A program made the translations under genes and the position numbers. Of a stretch of DNA of 5,758 bases, positions 5,409 through 5,758 are shown piece after piece. The stretch covers positions 1 through 5,758 of the forward strand of contig RGYL01000057.1 in assembly GCA_010032085.1 (NCBI GenBank), read 5' to 3'. Numbering within the stretch: the first letter of the stretch is position 1; each line of letters begins with the position of its first letter. The notes under the pieces are model-generated. The model had not been told where the DNA came from, made no database searches, and saw only the letters and a program-made list of their open reading frames with translations. Origin of the DNA: Actinomycetota bacterium (GTDB lineage Bacteria; Actinomycetota; Actinomycetes; Nanopelagicales; Nanopelagicaceae).

Positions 5409-5758
5409 TTAATCCAGCAGCTGGGCGAGATACGGATTTATCTGCCACTTCGCACAAATGCTTTCGTATTTACTTCGCTCCCCCGCTATTCCATTAAAAA
5501 CTGCTCTGATCATAAGGTTCCTAGGGGTGTGATCTAGAGAGACAAATTCAAAAATCTCACTTCTATAGCCATGCAGTTTCATAATTTCAGCCCGCAATGA
5601 ATCCGTTAATAGATCGGCAAATCTTTCTTTCATGATGCCATGTCGAAAAATTATCTCCGCAGCTTCTTCCTTTGCCTTTATTTCCTTATTCAATTGATGA
5701 TGGCAACATGGTGAAACCAGCACTACTTTCGCTCTGCTCTTTACTGCCCAGGCAAGTG
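5409..5758 (-). CDS. Class I SAM-dependent methyltransferase-like protein, C-terminal part; start lies beyond the window
   Basis: The frame is open to the right edge, so only the last 115 residues are visible and the GTG at 5723 is not a true start. The visible part begins in a strand-like segment, AKVVLVSPCCHHQLNKEI, whose SPCCHHQL resembles the (D/S)PCCHH motif after strand 4 of a class I methyltransferase (Methyltransf_32/RRNAD1-like group). It is followed by a helical region and by FVSLDHTPRNLMIRAVF (about 75-91 of the visible part), the HTPRN(L)MI motif usual near the end of these proteins. The SAM-binding glycine loop would be upstream and cannot be checked. The substrate is unknown; related proteins are often annotated as RNA or generic methyltransferases. 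It ends 16 bases before argG in the same direction, so it may share a transcript with argG. Confidence 0.75.
   Translation of the reverse strand, partial: LAWAVKSRAKVVLVSPCCHHQLNKEIKAKEEAAEIIFRHGIMKERFADLLTDSLRAEIMKLHGYRSEIFEFVSLDHTPRNLMIRAVFNGIAGERSKYESICAKWQINPYLAQLLD

Noticed and set aside
5393..5460. ArgR binding site (ARG box) upstream of argG
   Set aside because: No palindromic TGCAT/ATGCA-like element is visible in the gap or the adjoining end of the methyltransferase gene.
5721..5723. GTG as the start of the rightmost gene
   Set aside because: The frame stays open upstream to the window edge (residues LAWAVKSRAKV) and the visible part is the C-terminal end of a longer methyltransferase.
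1..5758. Mobile element, CRISPR array, toxin-antitoxin or defence system
   Set aside because: No transposase, integrase, terminal repeats, regularly spaced repeats or small coupled gene pairs are present; all coding space is taken by recognised enzymes.

Overview
The window is a stretch of ordinary, tightly packed bacterial metabolism, and every gene I can support lies on the minus strand. Read in the direction of transcription (high to low coordinates) it holds: the C-terminal part of a SAM-dependent methyltransferase (5758-5409); argG, argininosuccinate synthase (5392-4061); a DUF885-family putative metallopeptidase (4058-2415); a 212-base intergenic region with an intact FMN riboswitch; and the riboflavin genes ribD (2202-1168), ribE (1168-566) and ribB or ribBA (576 to beyond position 1).

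The organism is probably a small-genome, moderate-GC actinobacterium, with freshwater acI/Nanopelagicales-type lineages as the best guess. The reasons are very short or overlapping gene junctions, a base composition around the mid-40s % GC (by eye, not counted), the rib gene order ribD-ribE-ribB behind an FMN riboswitch, and a long cytoplasmic DUF885 protein. This is inference from gene content; no rRNA or phylogenetic marker is visible.

The genes form two probable transcription units. The upstream unit (methyltransferase, argG, DUF885) has gaps of 16 and 2 bases. The DUF885 ribosome binding site lies inside the end of argG, so these two are likely translationally coupled. argG itself has only a weak Shine-Dalgarno but a TANNNT box 8 bases before its ATG, so it may also be made as a leaderless mRNA. 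The downstream unit is the riboflavin operon. A TAGAAT -10 box sits just before the first base of riboswitch helix P1. The aptamer is followed by a GC-rich hairpin with a short U tract and then by a second hairpin that covers the ribD Shine-Dalgarno and GTG start. ribD and ribE overlap by one base (TGATG), and ribE and ribB overlap by 11 bases. FMN would act on the leader and so on all three genes: RibD (deaminase/reductase) makes the pyrimidine precursor, RibB supplies dihydroxybutanone phosphate, and RibE makes riboflavin in the last step; the lumazine synthase gene (ribH) would be expected beyond the left edge.

I found no mobile element, CRISPR array, tRNA, rRNA or defence system, and no convincing undescribed system. 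The points worth a second look are the two stacked candidate expression platforms of the riboswitch, the unusual ribD start, the possible leaderless argG, and an E. coli-like long-form (type 2) ArgG away from other arginine genes.
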